NCBI GenBank assembly: GCA_002368175.1
Contig: AP018172.1
Location: 6,327,001 to 6,391,000, forward strand
Direction of reading: 5' to 3'
DNA length: 64,000 nucleotides
From: Calothrix sp. NIES-2098
GTDB taxonomy: Bacteria; Cyanobacteriota; Cyanobacteriia; Cyanobacteriales; Nostocaceae
Part shown: positions 17,560 through 26,041 of the stretch, one piece after another
Numbering within the stretch: the first letter of the stretch is position 1
How the letters are laid out: each line of letters starts with the position of its first letter
The notes under the pieces: generated by a model
Database searches by the model: none
Told to the model about the DNA's origin: nothing
What the model saw: only the letters and a program-made list of their open reading frames with translations
Position numbers and translations under genes: made by a program

Positions 17560-18681
17560 TTAACCCCTCGCTCCTAACTTTTGACCTGTACCGTTTTTCT
17601 GTGCAGTATCATCGGGTAGTTCTACACCAAAGACTCGCGCAAAAGCTTTTTCTACTTTGTAGCCAGAATCAATCGACTCTAAGGGGTCTTTCCGCAGTCT
17701 GTGACGCAGACATAAAGTAATTACACGACGGATATCGTCAACTGTGACTTCGGTACGTCCTTCTAAGGCGGTTAAGGCTTTGGCAGCGCGGTTGGTAACA
17801 ATGTCACCTCGCAACCCATCCACATCCAATTCCGAGCAAATTTCCGAAATTTTCACCCGCAGCTCGTAATCGCTGGTGACATTTGGCAACAAGTTCTGCG
17901 CGTTAACGATTTGCTGTTGCTGTGCTTCTTGTTGTGGTTGGTACTTATCAACAAATGCCAGCGGATTTTGGTCAAATTCTGCCCTTTGCTCCACAATTTG
18001 CACCCGCAAGGCAGGTTCTTTTACCGTGTGAATTTCGGCGTGCATCCCAAAGCGGTCGAGAAGTTGGGGACGTAGTTCGCCTTCTTCCGGGTTTCCCGAA
18101 CCAACAAGCACAAAACGCGCTGGGTGACGAATAGATATTCCTTCCCGTTCTACGGTGTTCCAACCACTGGCGGCGGAGTCAAGCAACACGTCTACGAGGT
18201 GGTCATCTAGTAAGTTGACTTCATCTACGTAGAGGATACCCCGGTTAGCTTTTGCTAATAGTCCCGGTTCAAAGGCTTTCACACCTTCAGATAAAGCTTT
18301 TTCGATGTCGATTGTGCCGCAAACTCGGTCTTCTGTCGCTCCTAAAGGCAGGTCTACCATCTGGACTTTTTTCAGAACTACAGGGATTTCTGCCCCTTGT
18401 TCTAACAGTTGGCGGACTTCATCACTCATCAAGTCGGGGTCGTTGGGGTCACTGTTGAAGGAGTCATTGGCAACCACGGGGATTTCTGGCAGCAGGTCGG
18501 CCAGGGCCCGGATAGTTGTGGATTTGCCGGTGCCGCGATCGCCCATAATCATTACACCACCAATTTTGGGGTCAATCACGTTCAACAGCAAGGCCAGTTT
18601 CATTTCTTCCTGACCCACAATTGCTGTAAACGGAAATACCACACGTCGCGTACTCGCTGTGGTTTGAGCAGTAGGACTCAC
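17560..18681 (-). CDS. chlI: Magnesium chelatase ATPase subunit I
   Basis: A 373-residue AAA+ subunit of the Mg-protoporphyrin IX chelatase, the first committed step of chlorophyll synthesis. 'FPFTAIVGQEEMKLALLLN' opens the AAA+ domain, Walker A is 'MGDRGTGKSTTIRAL' near residue 47, and Walker B is 'GILYVDEVNLLDDHLVD'. The arginine-finger region 'RFVLVGSGNPEEGELRPQLLDRFG' follows. Length and all motifs are normal for cyanobacterial ChlI. It is transcribed alone or with the small membrane protein downstream; chlD and chlH are not in the window. Confidence 0.98.
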   Translation of the reverse strand: MSPTAQTTASTRRVVFPFTAIVGQEEMKLALLLNVIDPKIGGVMIMGDRGTGKSTTIRALADLLPEIPVVANDSFNSDPNDPDLMSDEVRQLLEQGAEIPVVLKKVQMVDLPLGATEDRVCGTIDIEKALSEGVKAFEPGLLAKANRGILYVDEVNLLDDHLVDVLLDSAASGWNTVEREGISIRHPARFVLVGSGNPEEGELRPQLLDRFGMHAEIHTVKEPALRVQIVEQRAEFDQNPLAFVDKYQPQQEAQQQQIVNAQNLLPNVTSDYELRVKISEICSELDVDGLRGDIVTNRAAKALTALEGRTEVTVDDIRRVITLCLRHRLRKDPLESIDSGYKVEKAFARVFGVELPDDTAQKNGTGQKLGARG

Positions 18682-18899
18682 TAAATTACCTTATCAAGAT
18701 TTTTCTGATTACCGTTCTTTATTGTGCCATAGGTGGGGCTATAGAATGATTATGCATTCTTAGTCTTGATAATTATCCCGCTAATATCTAACTAAAGATG
18801 CTGGTAAAACAATAGACTAATCTCAAGCCCAGATGTTAAAAAACACCTTAAAAAAGGTGCTACAAAAATCTGATTAAGTGTGCTTTTTCAAACACTTTC

Positions 18900-19535
18900 C
18901 TAGGGATTGTAAGTAATAGTTCTAGGTTTACGAGCACCTGCAACTGCTCCTATTAGTGAAGCGGCTAAACCTAACAAAGAACCGAATACAAACCACCACA
19001 AGCCTCTAGAGGTAGCAGCAGCAATATCGCGAGCTTGTTGAGCAGAGACGTTTGGTATATTTTGCTGCACATTACCAATCGGTTGTTGTGTTTGGTTAAG
19101 AACTGCGGCTGCATTAGATGCTGCTACACCAAAAGCACCAGATACCCCACTTGCCAATAGCCAAGAGCTAAGTGCTAAAGTGGTTGCCCAAAGAATCGCG
19201 CCGTTAAGTAATGCTGTGTTGCGGTTCATGGGGCCACAAGCGCGCGCTGTCACCCAACCACCAGTAAACAAGGAAATTAACAAACCAATAGTTGACCAAA
19301 GACCTACGTTACTAGCAACATTAGGTGCGATCGTTCTGGGTGCGCCCGAACCTGCAACATTACCTGCACCAATTGCACCAAACAATGCACTTAAAATTAA
19401 TTGCGTAACTAAAGCAACTAACACTCCAGAAACGATCGGGCCCCAACGCACTAGGTCGTGATATTCAGCAACTCGACCCGCTACCACAGGCTCAGGAGGA
19501 ATAACTTGGTCTCCTACCCGATTTGTATATGACAT
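18900..19535 (-). CDS. Hypothetical membrane protein with Gly/Ala-rich helices
   Basis: A 211-residue protein with about four hydrophobic segments (roughly residues 35-58, 76-98, 112-135 and 180-202), rich in Gly and Ala. Between the last two is an extracytoplasmic, Gln/Asn/Ala-rich loop. The soluble N-terminus includes 'EPVVAGRVAEYHDLVRWGP'. It resembles a cyanobacterial family of stress-related membrane proteins but I cannot name it. Single gene, with AGGAGA upstream of the ATG at 19535. Confidence 0.78.
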   Translation of the reverse strand: MSYTNRVGDQVIPPEPVVAGRVAEYHDLVRWGPIVSGVLVALVTQLILSALFGAIGAGNVAGSGAPRTIAPNVASNVGLWSTIGLLISLFTGGWVTARACGPMNRNTALLNGAILWATTLALSSWLLASGVSGAFGVAASNAAAVLNQTQQPIGNVQQNIPNVSAQQARDIAAATSRGLWWFVFGSLLGLAASLIGAVAGARKPRTITYNP

Positions 19536-19951
19536 AAACTATGTTCTCCTTTACTGCTTCAGCAAAATTTTTCCAGGTATACTTTTGCTTGTGATTTAAA
19601 TTAAATTGCTAAATGTAATTTTTTCTATCTATCAGCAGAAGGAGTTACTTAATCTATCTTTAGTAGTAATAAATTATGTCTATTTCTTTTGTGTAAGACA
19701 GTTCAAGCATAATCTAAACAATAATTTTTATTTGAATTCTTACATGTGTTATGAAATATTAATACTCAATCGTAAATATATTATCGATTTTATTAAAGTC
19801 ATTTAATTTTACTCTGTAAAAAAATATTATTAATTAACCAGATTCGGTTTTTGTTGAATAAATGACATCTACTTTAGAAAAACTATTGGCATTTATCTAT
19901 TTAAATTCTATTCACATATAAATAATAGCTAAATTTATCAGTATAGAAAAA
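19536..19951. other. AT-rich intergenic region
   Basis: A 416-bp, very AT-rich gap upstream of the 18900-19535 gene. I see no supported gene, hairpin or repeat; it presumably carries the promoter. Confidence 0.5.
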
Positions 19952-20278
19952 CTAACGCATCTTTACAGCAGTACCTGTGGCAGTAATCAGTAATAGCACT
20001 CCTGATTGGTCAACATTGATTGTACCTGTATCAATTTCAATACCAATTACTGCATCTGCTCCTAAACGCTGTGCGCGTAACTCTAATTCTTGTAATGCTT
20101 TGCGTTGACCTTGCTCAAAAAGACGTTCGTAGCTACCAGTGCGTCCTCCAACAATATCGCGAATACTAGCCAAGAAATCTCGCAGGAAATTGCTGCCATA
20201 GACGACTTCCGCCGTCACAATACCTAAATATGACTGAATAACTGCGCCTTGAATCACATCAGTTGTAGTCAAAATCAT
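19952..20278 (-). CDS. YbjQ/UPF0145 heavy-metal-binding-domain protein
   Basis: A 108-residue protein of the YbjQ (UPF0145) family. It has the characteristic 'VIQSYLGIVTAEVVYG' opening, 'FLRDFLASIRDIVGGRTGSYE' in the middle and 'RAQRLGADAVIGIEID' near the C-terminus. Family members form pentamers and are often annotated as heavy-metal-binding, though the function is poorly known. Length is normal. It is a single gene. Confidence 0.92.
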   Translation of the reverse strand: MILTTTDVIQGAVIQSYLGIVTAEVVYGSNFLRDFLASIRDIVGGRTGSYERLFEQGQRKALQELELRAQRLGADAVIGIEIDTGTINVDQSGVLLLITATGTAVKMR

Positions 20279-20863
20279 AATTTACCCTCATACATAATCT
20301 GTAAGTTGATTAACTATAGTAATCCTAAATCATTAATGAGAAAATTTGCTGCTTTTTGCCTGTGCCTAAGATTAACCTTACAACATAAATTAGGAGTGTA
20401 TAAATACGCTTGCAAGTGTTTGCATCAATTATGCTCAGGAGTAGAGAGCAGGACTTAAGGGAACATTTCTGAGTTAAGAGCGATCTGATCCAGTACGATC
20501 GCCAGATGAGGATAGATTTAGATCGCAAAAGCTCTTATAAATCGGATATAAGTATCTTGGATAGCAGGTTTCAATTATTCATCATCAAAAATCTATTGCC
20601 TGTTGATTATTGGCAGCTTCCAAGAGTAAGTTCACAACGCAAACAGGATTGCTATGTAAGGTATAAATTTAACCCAGTTATGCCAACAAAGCATTTTGTT
20701 TTCACTATACTGTGGAATATACGTTAATTCAGCTACCTCTTACTTTATGTTTCAGTGAAAACTCGGTTTTTTTCTCAATACTACTGACAGTGCTTATAAA
20801 AGATTATTAATATTTTATAAAAGTGCATAAATACAGTTTTCAAAAATCAACATTTCTGTTTTA
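20279..20863. other. Intergenic region, no gene found
   Basis: A 585-bp gap between divergent genes. Frames in 20506-20727 lack coding character. The last 100 bp before 20864 are AT-rich and must contain the promoter of the TPR protein. Confidence 0.5.
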
Positions 20864-21586
20864 ATGTACAAGAAAAAAGTTCCCTCTAACCTCAGGATAT
20901 TTACTGTGTACAAACGGATCTCATTTATAGTAAGCATTTTGTTATTAGGCAGTTTCGCTGCTACTATATCCCCAGCGGCTCAAGCTCAAGTTTTGTTAGC
21001 TCAAGCCAGGTCTCCAGAAATCAAGCAAATGCTAGAAGATGGACGGAGATTAGTAGATGCCGGTGATTATAATGGGGCAATCTCTGTTTATCAACAAGCA
21101 GCAAGCCTAGAACCTAAGAATGCCAAAATTCACTCTGGAATTGGCTACTTATATGCTCAACAAGGAAATTTTCAAGCAGCGCTAGCAGCTTATCGTCGTG
21201 CTCTTGCCATCAGTCCCAACAATGGCGATTTCTATTATGCTGTGGGCTACATCAAAGGTAATATGGGAGACACATCTGGGGCGAAAGAAGCTTACCGTCG
21301 TGCTATTCAACTCAACCGCAATAATGTTAATGCTTATTTGGGATTAGCTGTCACTCAGGCTCGTTTGGGAGACTACGAAGCAGCTAACTGGGCTTACGAA
21401 CAAGCAATTAACCTCGATCGCAATAACGCTCAAACTTATGAGTTAATGGGTTCGATGTATAAGCAAAGACGACAAGCCAAGCAAGCCAGCAACTTGCTAA
21501 ATAAAGCGCGTGACTTATACCAGCGACGCAATGACTTTGATGGCGTCGCCAGAGTAGAAGCATTATTACGGGAATTAGGAGGATGA
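20864..21586 (+). CDS. Secreted TPR-repeat protein
   Basis: A 240-residue protein with a likely signal peptide: basic N-terminus, hydrophobic 'ISFIVSILLLGSFAATI', and an 'AQAQV' cleavage region near residue 42. Four to five TPR repeats follow (about residues 55-205; for example 'AIHSGIGYLY'-like, 'AAYRRALAISPNNGDFYYAV' and 'EAYRRAIQLNRNNVNAYLG' units). It probably acts as a periplasmic or thylakoid-lumen scaffold. It converges on the ABC ATPase gene with only 2 bp between stop codons. Confidence 0.86.
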   Translation: MYKKKVPSNLRIFTVYKRISFIVSILLLGSFAATISPAAQAQVLLAQARSPEIKQMLEDGRRLVDAGDYNGAISVYQQAASLEPKNAKIHSGIGYLYAQQGNFQAALAAYRRALAISPNNGDFYYAVGYIKGNMGDTSGAKEAYRRAIQLNRNNVNAYLGLAVTQARLGDYEAANWAYEQAINLDRNNAQTYELMGSMYKQRRQAKQASNLLNKARDLYQRRNDFDGVARVEALLRELGG

Positions 21587-21588
21587 GG

Positions 21589-22491
21589 TTAATCTAACTG
21601 GCGTCCCGTTAGTTCTACAAAAATATCTTCTAGGTTAGAGGGACGCACCATCATCCCAGTTTTATTAGGCTGTTGTTCCAGATAGATATTAGCTGCTTCT
21701 AGAGTCGGAAAAAATAGATATTCCCAGCGCCGCGCCCCATCATTTTGCACTTGAGTAGCATCTAACTGCTTCATTACCAAACCTTCGCCATGAGCAGAAC
21801 GCAATTGTTGCAAAGTTCCTAAAGAAATTAACTTACCACTATCCATAATTCCAATACGTCCAGGCTTGAGCGAACCAAAAGTATCACACAAATATTCCAC
21901 CTCATCCATATAGTGGGTTGTCAGTAGTATTGTCATCCCCTGCTTATTCAAATCTCGGATAATTTCCCAAAGCCGTCGCCTGGTTTGGGGATCTAGTCCT
22001 ACCGTCGGTTCGTCTAAAAACAAAATTTTTGGTTGATGCAATAAAGCTCTAGCTATTTGCAACCGTCGCTTCATTCCGCCAGACAGGGTTTTGACCAGAT
22101 CGTTGCGTCTATCTGTGAGTTCGACATAATCTAACCATTGGTTAATTCTGAGTTGTCGCTGTGGGTTGGCAATGTGATGTAGCCTTCCATGCAGTTCCAT
22201 ATTTTCCCAGATTGTTAAATCGCCATCCACACTAACTTGCTGTAACACTACACCAATTGACTGTTTAGCTAGCATCGATTGACTGACTACATCATACCCT
22301 CCTACCTCCAGTCTTCCTTGGGATGGTTTTGTCAATGTAGTCAGCATCCGAATTGTTGTGGATTTACCTGCACCGTTGGGGCCAAGCAGCGCAAATATTT
22401 CTCCTGTTTCAATTGTGAATGACAGATCGTTAACAACAGGGCGTTTGTCGTAATATTTGTAGACGTTTTCTAACAAGACAGCAGCAGTCAT
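21589..22491 (-). CDS. ABC transporter ATP-binding protein (DrrA-like)
   Basis: An ATPase of the daunorubicin-resistance (DrrA) type. It has Walker A 'LLGPNGAGKSTTIRM', signature 'VKTLSGGMKRRLQIARALL', Walker B 'KILFLDEPTVGLDP', switch 'LLTTHYMDEVEYL', and a C-terminal extension ending 'SNLEDIFVELTGRQLD'. The open frame continues to 22551, but the ATG at 22491 ('MTAAVLLENVYKYYD') matches the usual start, giving 300 residues. No ABC-2 permease gene is adjacent, so its membrane partner is encoded elsewhere. Role in export is inferred from the family. Confidence 0.92.
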   Translation of the reverse strand: MTAAVLLENVYKYYDKRPVVNDLSFTIETGEIFALLGPNGAGKSTTIRMLTTLTKPSQGRLEVGGYDVVSQSMLAKQSIGVVLQQVSVDGDLTIWENMELHGRLHHIANPQRQLRINQWLDYVELTDRRNDLVKTLSGGMKRRLQIARALLHQPKILFLDEPTVGLDPQTRRRLWEIIRDLNKQGMTILLTTHYMDEVEYLCDTFGSLKPGRIGIMDSGKLISLGTLQQLRSAHGEGLVMKQLDATQVQNDGARRWEYLFFPTLEAANIYLEQQPNKTGMMVRPSNLEDIFVELTGRQLD

Positions 22492-22571
22492 GGCGGATCG
22501 ATCGCTTATACTACTCGATCTAGGTTCAATATGCGATCGCTCTCTTGTCAAGAGGTATATTTAATAAGCAA

Positions 22572-22608
22572 TGCCCACCGTTACTAGATTGACTTAGCAT
22601 GGTGGGCA
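22572..22608. repeat. Hairpin of the GGTGGGCA family
   Basis: TGCCCACC (22572-22579) pairs with GGTGGGCA (22601-22608) around a 21-base loop. It lies between two minus-strand genes, with the same arm sequence as the palindrome at 7242-7258. There is no U-tract, so terminator function is uncertain. Confidence 0.5.
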
Positions 22609-22662
22609 CATATTATGAAATTGTCAGGTAGTTAAATTACTACAAAATTCAGATGCCAGACT

Positions 22663-23568
22663 TCAAGCAGGGACAGTCTTCAAAAAATCATCTCCAGGAA
22701 TAACTGTAGTGTAGAAGACGTAGTCATTATTAGCTAGATAGCGGCGGTCTTGTTTAATAATTGCCATAAATTCTCGATGTCCATCTCGCCTACGCCCCAC
22801 TAAACAACCAGCGCTAGCATTCTTGATATCATTGACTGGAGCATCATAACCCCAGTGTTGATTAACTTGGAAAAGCCCCGTATCAAGTTTGTCGTTAGTG
22901 CGTTGAAAATCTTTGTTGAAATCTCGGTGAACAGTAATTGGCGCAACTTGGATTAACGCTTCGTGGCGGTCTGCATTTCCATGATAGCCAACAGCCCAAG
23001 CTTTGTATTGCCCAAACTTAATTCTGGCTGCTCCTCCAGGATTCATCGGGTTGTAAGTATAATAGCTACCTGGTTCTGTAGTAGCTTGCCAGTGGTTCAC
23101 AATTTTGGGAACACCTTCTACTATTTCAATGACAATGCGACGGTCATTAAATTGATTAGGTGTATCGCTATTGAGAGTCCAATCTTCATTCATTCCCTCT
23201 ATATAAACAATGTTGTATTGTCTAGCTCCCGTGAATACCTGATAATCTTTTGCCTGCAAATATTTCACAATTCTGCTAGCAATGCTATTGCTGAGTTTTA
23301 AAGGTGGTTCAGGTAGTTCATCTGGTTTAGTTTCAATTAAATTTTTGGCTGTGACTGCTCCTAAATAATCTTTTTCTCCTGATTTAGTTAATTCTTGAAA
23401 CTTTCTCAAAGCTGCTGCTGAAACTGGCCCAAACTTGCCATCTGCTGGAGGATCTAATAGCCCCAAACCAATTAAAAGTACTTGAATCTGACGAGTTAGT
23501 TCTGTGTCTTGGCCAATCGCCTCAAAGTTCCATTTTTCTTGTTTACCTAAGAAATCTTGTAGTTTCAT
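22663..23568 (-). CDS. Peptidoglycan-binding-domain protein, putative cell-wall enzyme
   Basis: A 301-residue protein. The N-terminus (about residues 20-85) is a PG_binding_1 domain ('QIQVLLIGLGLLDPPADGKFGPVSAAALRKFQ'-type, two repeats). The C-terminal region includes 'VHRDFNKDF', 'TGLFQVNQHWGY' and 'NASAGCLVGRRRDGHREFM'. The Ser-Ala-Gly-Cys motif and upstream His recall L,D-transpeptidase-type or endolysin-type active sites, but I cannot assign the catalytic family. No signal peptide is evident at the N-terminus ('MKLQDFLGKQEKWNFEAI'), which is unusual for a wall enzyme and could point to a lysis-type or toxin-type role. Confidence 0.75.
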   Translation of the reverse strand: MKLQDFLGKQEKWNFEAIGQDTELTRQIQVLLIGLGLLDPPADGKFGPVSAAALRKFQELTKSGEKDYLGAVTAKNLIETKPDELPEPPLKLSNSIASRIVKYLQAKDYQVFTGARQYNIVYIEGMNEDWTLNSDTPNQFNDRRIVIEIVEGVPKIVNHWQATTEPGSYYTYNPMNPGGAARIKFGQYKAWAVGYHGNADRHEALIQVAPITVHRDFNKDFQRTNDKLDTGLFQVNQHWGYDAPVNDIKNASAGCLVGRRRDGHREFMAIIKQDRRYLANNDYVFYTTVIPGDDFLKTVPA

Positions 23569-24036
23569 CTTGTAGTTGCCTCCATTTAACTATTTAGTAG
23601 GTAGGTACAAACATGGTTGTGTAGATTGATTCTGTTTGAGAACATACCCTTGGATACAAATTCTCGTCATAATTATTACTTATCATATACAATCTTAGTA
23701 TATATAAGTACATATTTAATCCAGAAAAAGCACTTATATAGTGTATTAGAAGAATGTTATTATGTACAATATTTCAGTAGTTACGTAATGTAAATTCAAG
23801 TATCGCTATAAAACTAAGTAATAGCTAAAGTCTAGTAATGCCAAAAAAACTAATTATTGTACAAATAAATTTACATTATTTGAGATTGAGCCAAACTCTT
23901 AAAGATCGTAGCATTAGCAACTGACTCATACCTCAAAAAAAATTTAATTTTTTGTATCAATAAATTTCAAATTAAGAAAAATAAGTTAGCTTTATGGCAC
24001 GAAAAAACGCAGTGCTATTACTTAGTGCCTACAGAT
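23569..24036. other. AT-rich intergenic region
   Basis: About 470 bp, strongly AT-rich. No supported gene, repeat or RNA is seen. It presumably holds the promoter of the peptidoglycan-binding-protein gene. Confidence 0.45.
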
Positions 24037-24273
24037 ATGACTACAGAAATATCACTTTGATTTCGAGATCTCAAAACGGAATATCAGAGACTTAGGCAAT
24101 ACCATCCAGAAGTTTTGAGTCCTGACTTATGGTTAGGCACTAATCTCTACACTAAAGGTAAGTACAAAAGTGATGGTAAATGGGATGCTGATGCTGTTTC
24201 TGCGCAAATTGGGGTAGTAGCATTACTCAAGATTTTGATTAAAGTAGAAACTCCACAAACTTCATTAACTTAA
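24037..24273 (+). pseudogene. Possible small gene with an in-frame TGA
   Basis: From the ATG at 24037 the frame reads 'MTTEISL', a TGA at 24058-24060, then 70 uninterrupted codons ('FRDLKTEYQRLRQYHPEVLS', 'PDLWLGTNLYTKGKYKSDGK', 'WDADAVSAQIGVVALLKILI') to a TAA at 24271. The downstream part has protein-like composition: a charged helix, a glycine turn and an amphipathic helix. No ATG follows the TGA. It may be a decayed gene, or translation may start at a later TTG. I do not recognise the family. Confidence 0.4.
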
Positions 24274-24390
24274 GTTTTGGTGAATAACAGTATCTGAGTA
24301 TGATGTTGGATTTGAAATTCAAAATTATCTTCTGCACCTGGTTGCGTTAATTTAACTATCGCAATCATTTTCCAATTGATATTAATTCAT

Positions 24391-24424
24391 AAAAAAAAGG
24401 GATGATTTCCTCAATCCCTTTTTG
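24391..24424 (-). terminator. Bidirectional intrinsic terminator
   Basis: An A-run leads into GGGAT, a loop of about 10 bases, then ATCCC and a T-run. It lies 32 bp after the stop of the minus-strand DUF4870 gene and works for either direction. Confidence 0.8.
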
Positions 24425-24455
24425 CAAATATATACTGTATCTGTAGTTAGCGCGA

Positions 24456-24830
24456 TCAAAAAACTCTAAAAATAAATGGATAACGAAATGGCTGATCTGG
24501 GTTAGAGAGACAGTGAAACAGCGCCCAAATCGTCAATCCCCAGTGTAGTAGAAAACCAAAACCTACTACTGGGAAGAAAAGAATTCCGCCCAGACCAAAC
24601 GTAAGCCAAGATAAAATCGCAATTGGTACTCCAATTACAGTTGCCCAGAACCAAACATTGAAGTGAAAATTAATCGATTCTTTGGCATTGCTTTTCACAA
24701 CTGGGTCATCAGAAATTAGGTTGATGACAATGGGAACTCCAATTGAGAACAATGTTGTACTAAAGAAAATCGCCCCATGAGATAGAGAGGATAGCAATTT
24801 ACGCTTATCAGAGTCGTATGTAACTTGCAT
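24456..24830 (-). CDS. DUF4870 (Tic20-like) membrane protein
   Basis: A 124-residue protein of the DUF4870 type: 'KRKLLSSLSHGAIFFSTTLF' and 'NAKESINFHFNVWFWATVIG' are family hallmarks. It has three hydrophobic helices (about residues 16-36, 58-78 and 80-108) and ends 'FRYPFIFRVF'. It is distantly related to Tic20-like membrane proteins; the role in bacteria is unknown. Single gene with a clear terminator downstream and AGGAGC near the start. Confidence 0.88.
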   Translation of the reverse strand: MQVTYDSDKRKLLSSLSHGAIFFSTTLFSIGVPIVINLISDDPVVKSNAKESINFHFNVWFWATVIGVPIAILSWLTFGLGGILFFPVVGFGFLLHWGLTIWALFHCLSNPDQPFRYPFIFRVF

Positions 24831-25177
24831 CCTGGTGGCTCCTCCACTTACTTTATAGCTTTGATTGTAACGGTTGCTTCACAGATCTAGTATTGGAGTT
24901 TACCGTACTCAGGGTTTTTTACCGCTTTATCTTGAGAGAGATTAACTTTGACTTATATTCATCAACTAGAGATTATGAGGTTTACCGAACCCCAGGCTAT
25001 TGTACTGCATACCGTATTTTCCAAACAGCATTGCACAGGCGATCGCATCTTTGAAATCTGAAGTTTGAATTAATATCTTGTGAGGTAGAAACGTTGCTTG
25101 TGATAGAACTAACATGAATGTATCCAGTAGGGTAGGCAATGCTAAACCTACGAATTATTTGAGAAAGGTGGTAGAAA
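24831..25177. other. Intergenic region between divergent small genes
   Basis: A 347-bp gap. One HIP1 octamer lies near 25039. No gene or clear structure is seen. GAGAAAGGTGG at about 25160-25170 is the ribosome-binding site for the next gene. Confidence 0.5.
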
Positions 25178-25438
25178 ATGGGTCGCATAAATCCCTACAC
25201 GCTACAGATGCAGATTACTCGTATGTTTGAGCAAGGGCAATCATTCTTTGCCACAACCAAAGTGCATGACTGGTTGAAAGAACGCAATCACGATCCGCTG
25301 GAATATGACATTATCTTTCATCAAAAACCTGCTCCTCCCGGTTCTAAGGAAGTCATGGTAGTGGAGATTGAATTACGTCGCAAAGATGGAAAGCCTGTAG
25401 ACCCCTGGTTACAAGAGCAAGTGAATCTTCATGCCTAA
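25178..25438 (+). CDS. Small conserved hypothetical soluble protein
   Basis: An 86-residue soluble protein ('MGRINPYTLQMQITRMFEQG', then 'VHDWLKERNHDPLEYDIIFH', ending 'PWLQEQVNLHA') with a good ribosome-binding site (AAAGGTGG) before its ATG. It has balanced alpha/beta-type composition and no membrane segment. I do not know the family. It lies upstream of the 21-bp repeat array and need not be linked to it. Confidence 0.75.
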   Translation: MGRINPYTLQMQITRMFEQGQSFFATTKVHDWLKERNHDPLEYDIIFHQKPAPPGSKEVMVVEIELRRKDGKPVDPWLQEQVNLHA

Positions 25439-25577
25439 TTTTGCTATAAATTAGGCATTTGAGAACGGGTCAAATTTTTAACTTAATTCGCGATCGCCTT
25501 AATAATTTATCTTTTAATAGAGCGTTCTCAATGATGGAATGCTCTTTATTGTTTTTAAGGTAATAAATAATCAGGTC

Positions 25578-25883
25578 TTAGGATATGGTTAACGAGTATC
25601 TGAGCTTAGTTAACGAGTCTTTGAGCTTGGTTAATGAGTCTTTGAGCCTGATTAACGAGTAGTTGAGCTTGGTTAATGAGTATCTGAGCTTGGTTAACGA
25701 GTAGTTGAGCTTGGTTAATGAGTATCTGAGCTTGGTTAACGAGTCTTTGAGCTTGGTTAACGAGTCTTTGAGCTTGGTTAACGAGTCTTTGAGCTTGGTT
25801 AACGAGTCTTTGAGCTTGGTTAACGAGTATCTGAGCTTGGTTAATGAGTATCTGAGCTTGGTTAATGAGTATCTAAGCTTCAT
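25578..25883 (-). CDS. Possible heptad-repeat coiled-coil ORF antisense to the 21-bp array
   Basis: The minus-strand frame from ATG 25883 encodes 101 residues made almost wholly of seven-residue repeats ('LTKLKDS' and 'LTKLRYS'), with Leu at positions a and d, the pattern of a parallel coiled coil. The repeat period exactly equals seven codons, and all 14 units stay open. No Shine-Dalgarno-like sequence was noted upstream and nothing else supports translation. It is more likely a by-product of the repeat; confidence is low. Confidence 0.2.
   Translation of the reverse strand: MKLRYSLTKLRYSLTKLRYSLTKLKDSLTKLKDSLTKLKDSLTKLKDSLTKLRYSLTKLNYSLTKLRYSLTKLNYSLIRLKDSLTKLKDSLTKLRYSLTIS
25588..25881. 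repeat. 21-bp tandem repeat array (14 copies)
   Basis: Fourteen unbroken 21-bp units (GTTAACGAGTCTTTGAGCTTG and variants) fill 25588-25881. Variation is confined to GTTAAC/GTTAAT and to the middle triplet (TAT, TCT or TAG). The plus frame from ATG 25585 stops at a TAG after 25 codons. The minus frame (25883 to 25578) is open throughout and would encode 14 heptads of the type S-L-T-K-L-R/K-Y/D. The array ends 160 bp before the CHAT-TIR-AAA gene. Sequence is unlike the 4091-4266 array, but period and position match. Confidence 0.93.
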
Positions 25884-26041
25884 TCACTAGTATTGACACT
25901 TCATCTGCGACTCCTTTACCCTTTCTCCCTTACCTTTTACCCTGCTTGCAAAGCTTCTTTATTCTGCCCGTAATTCTCCGTAACTCTGCTGTAGTAAACT
26001 GCATCTAGAGACAAAGCCTGGTTGCAACATTTGATGGCAGC

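Noticed and set aside
25588..25881. CRISPR array
   Set aside because: Fourteen contiguous 21-mers without unique spacers; a simple tandem repeat.
25578..25883. 101-residue antisense coiled-coil frame as a firm gene
   Set aside because: Repeat period forces an open frame in some phase, and no ribosome-binding site or independent evidence supports translation. Listed only as a low-confidence possibility.
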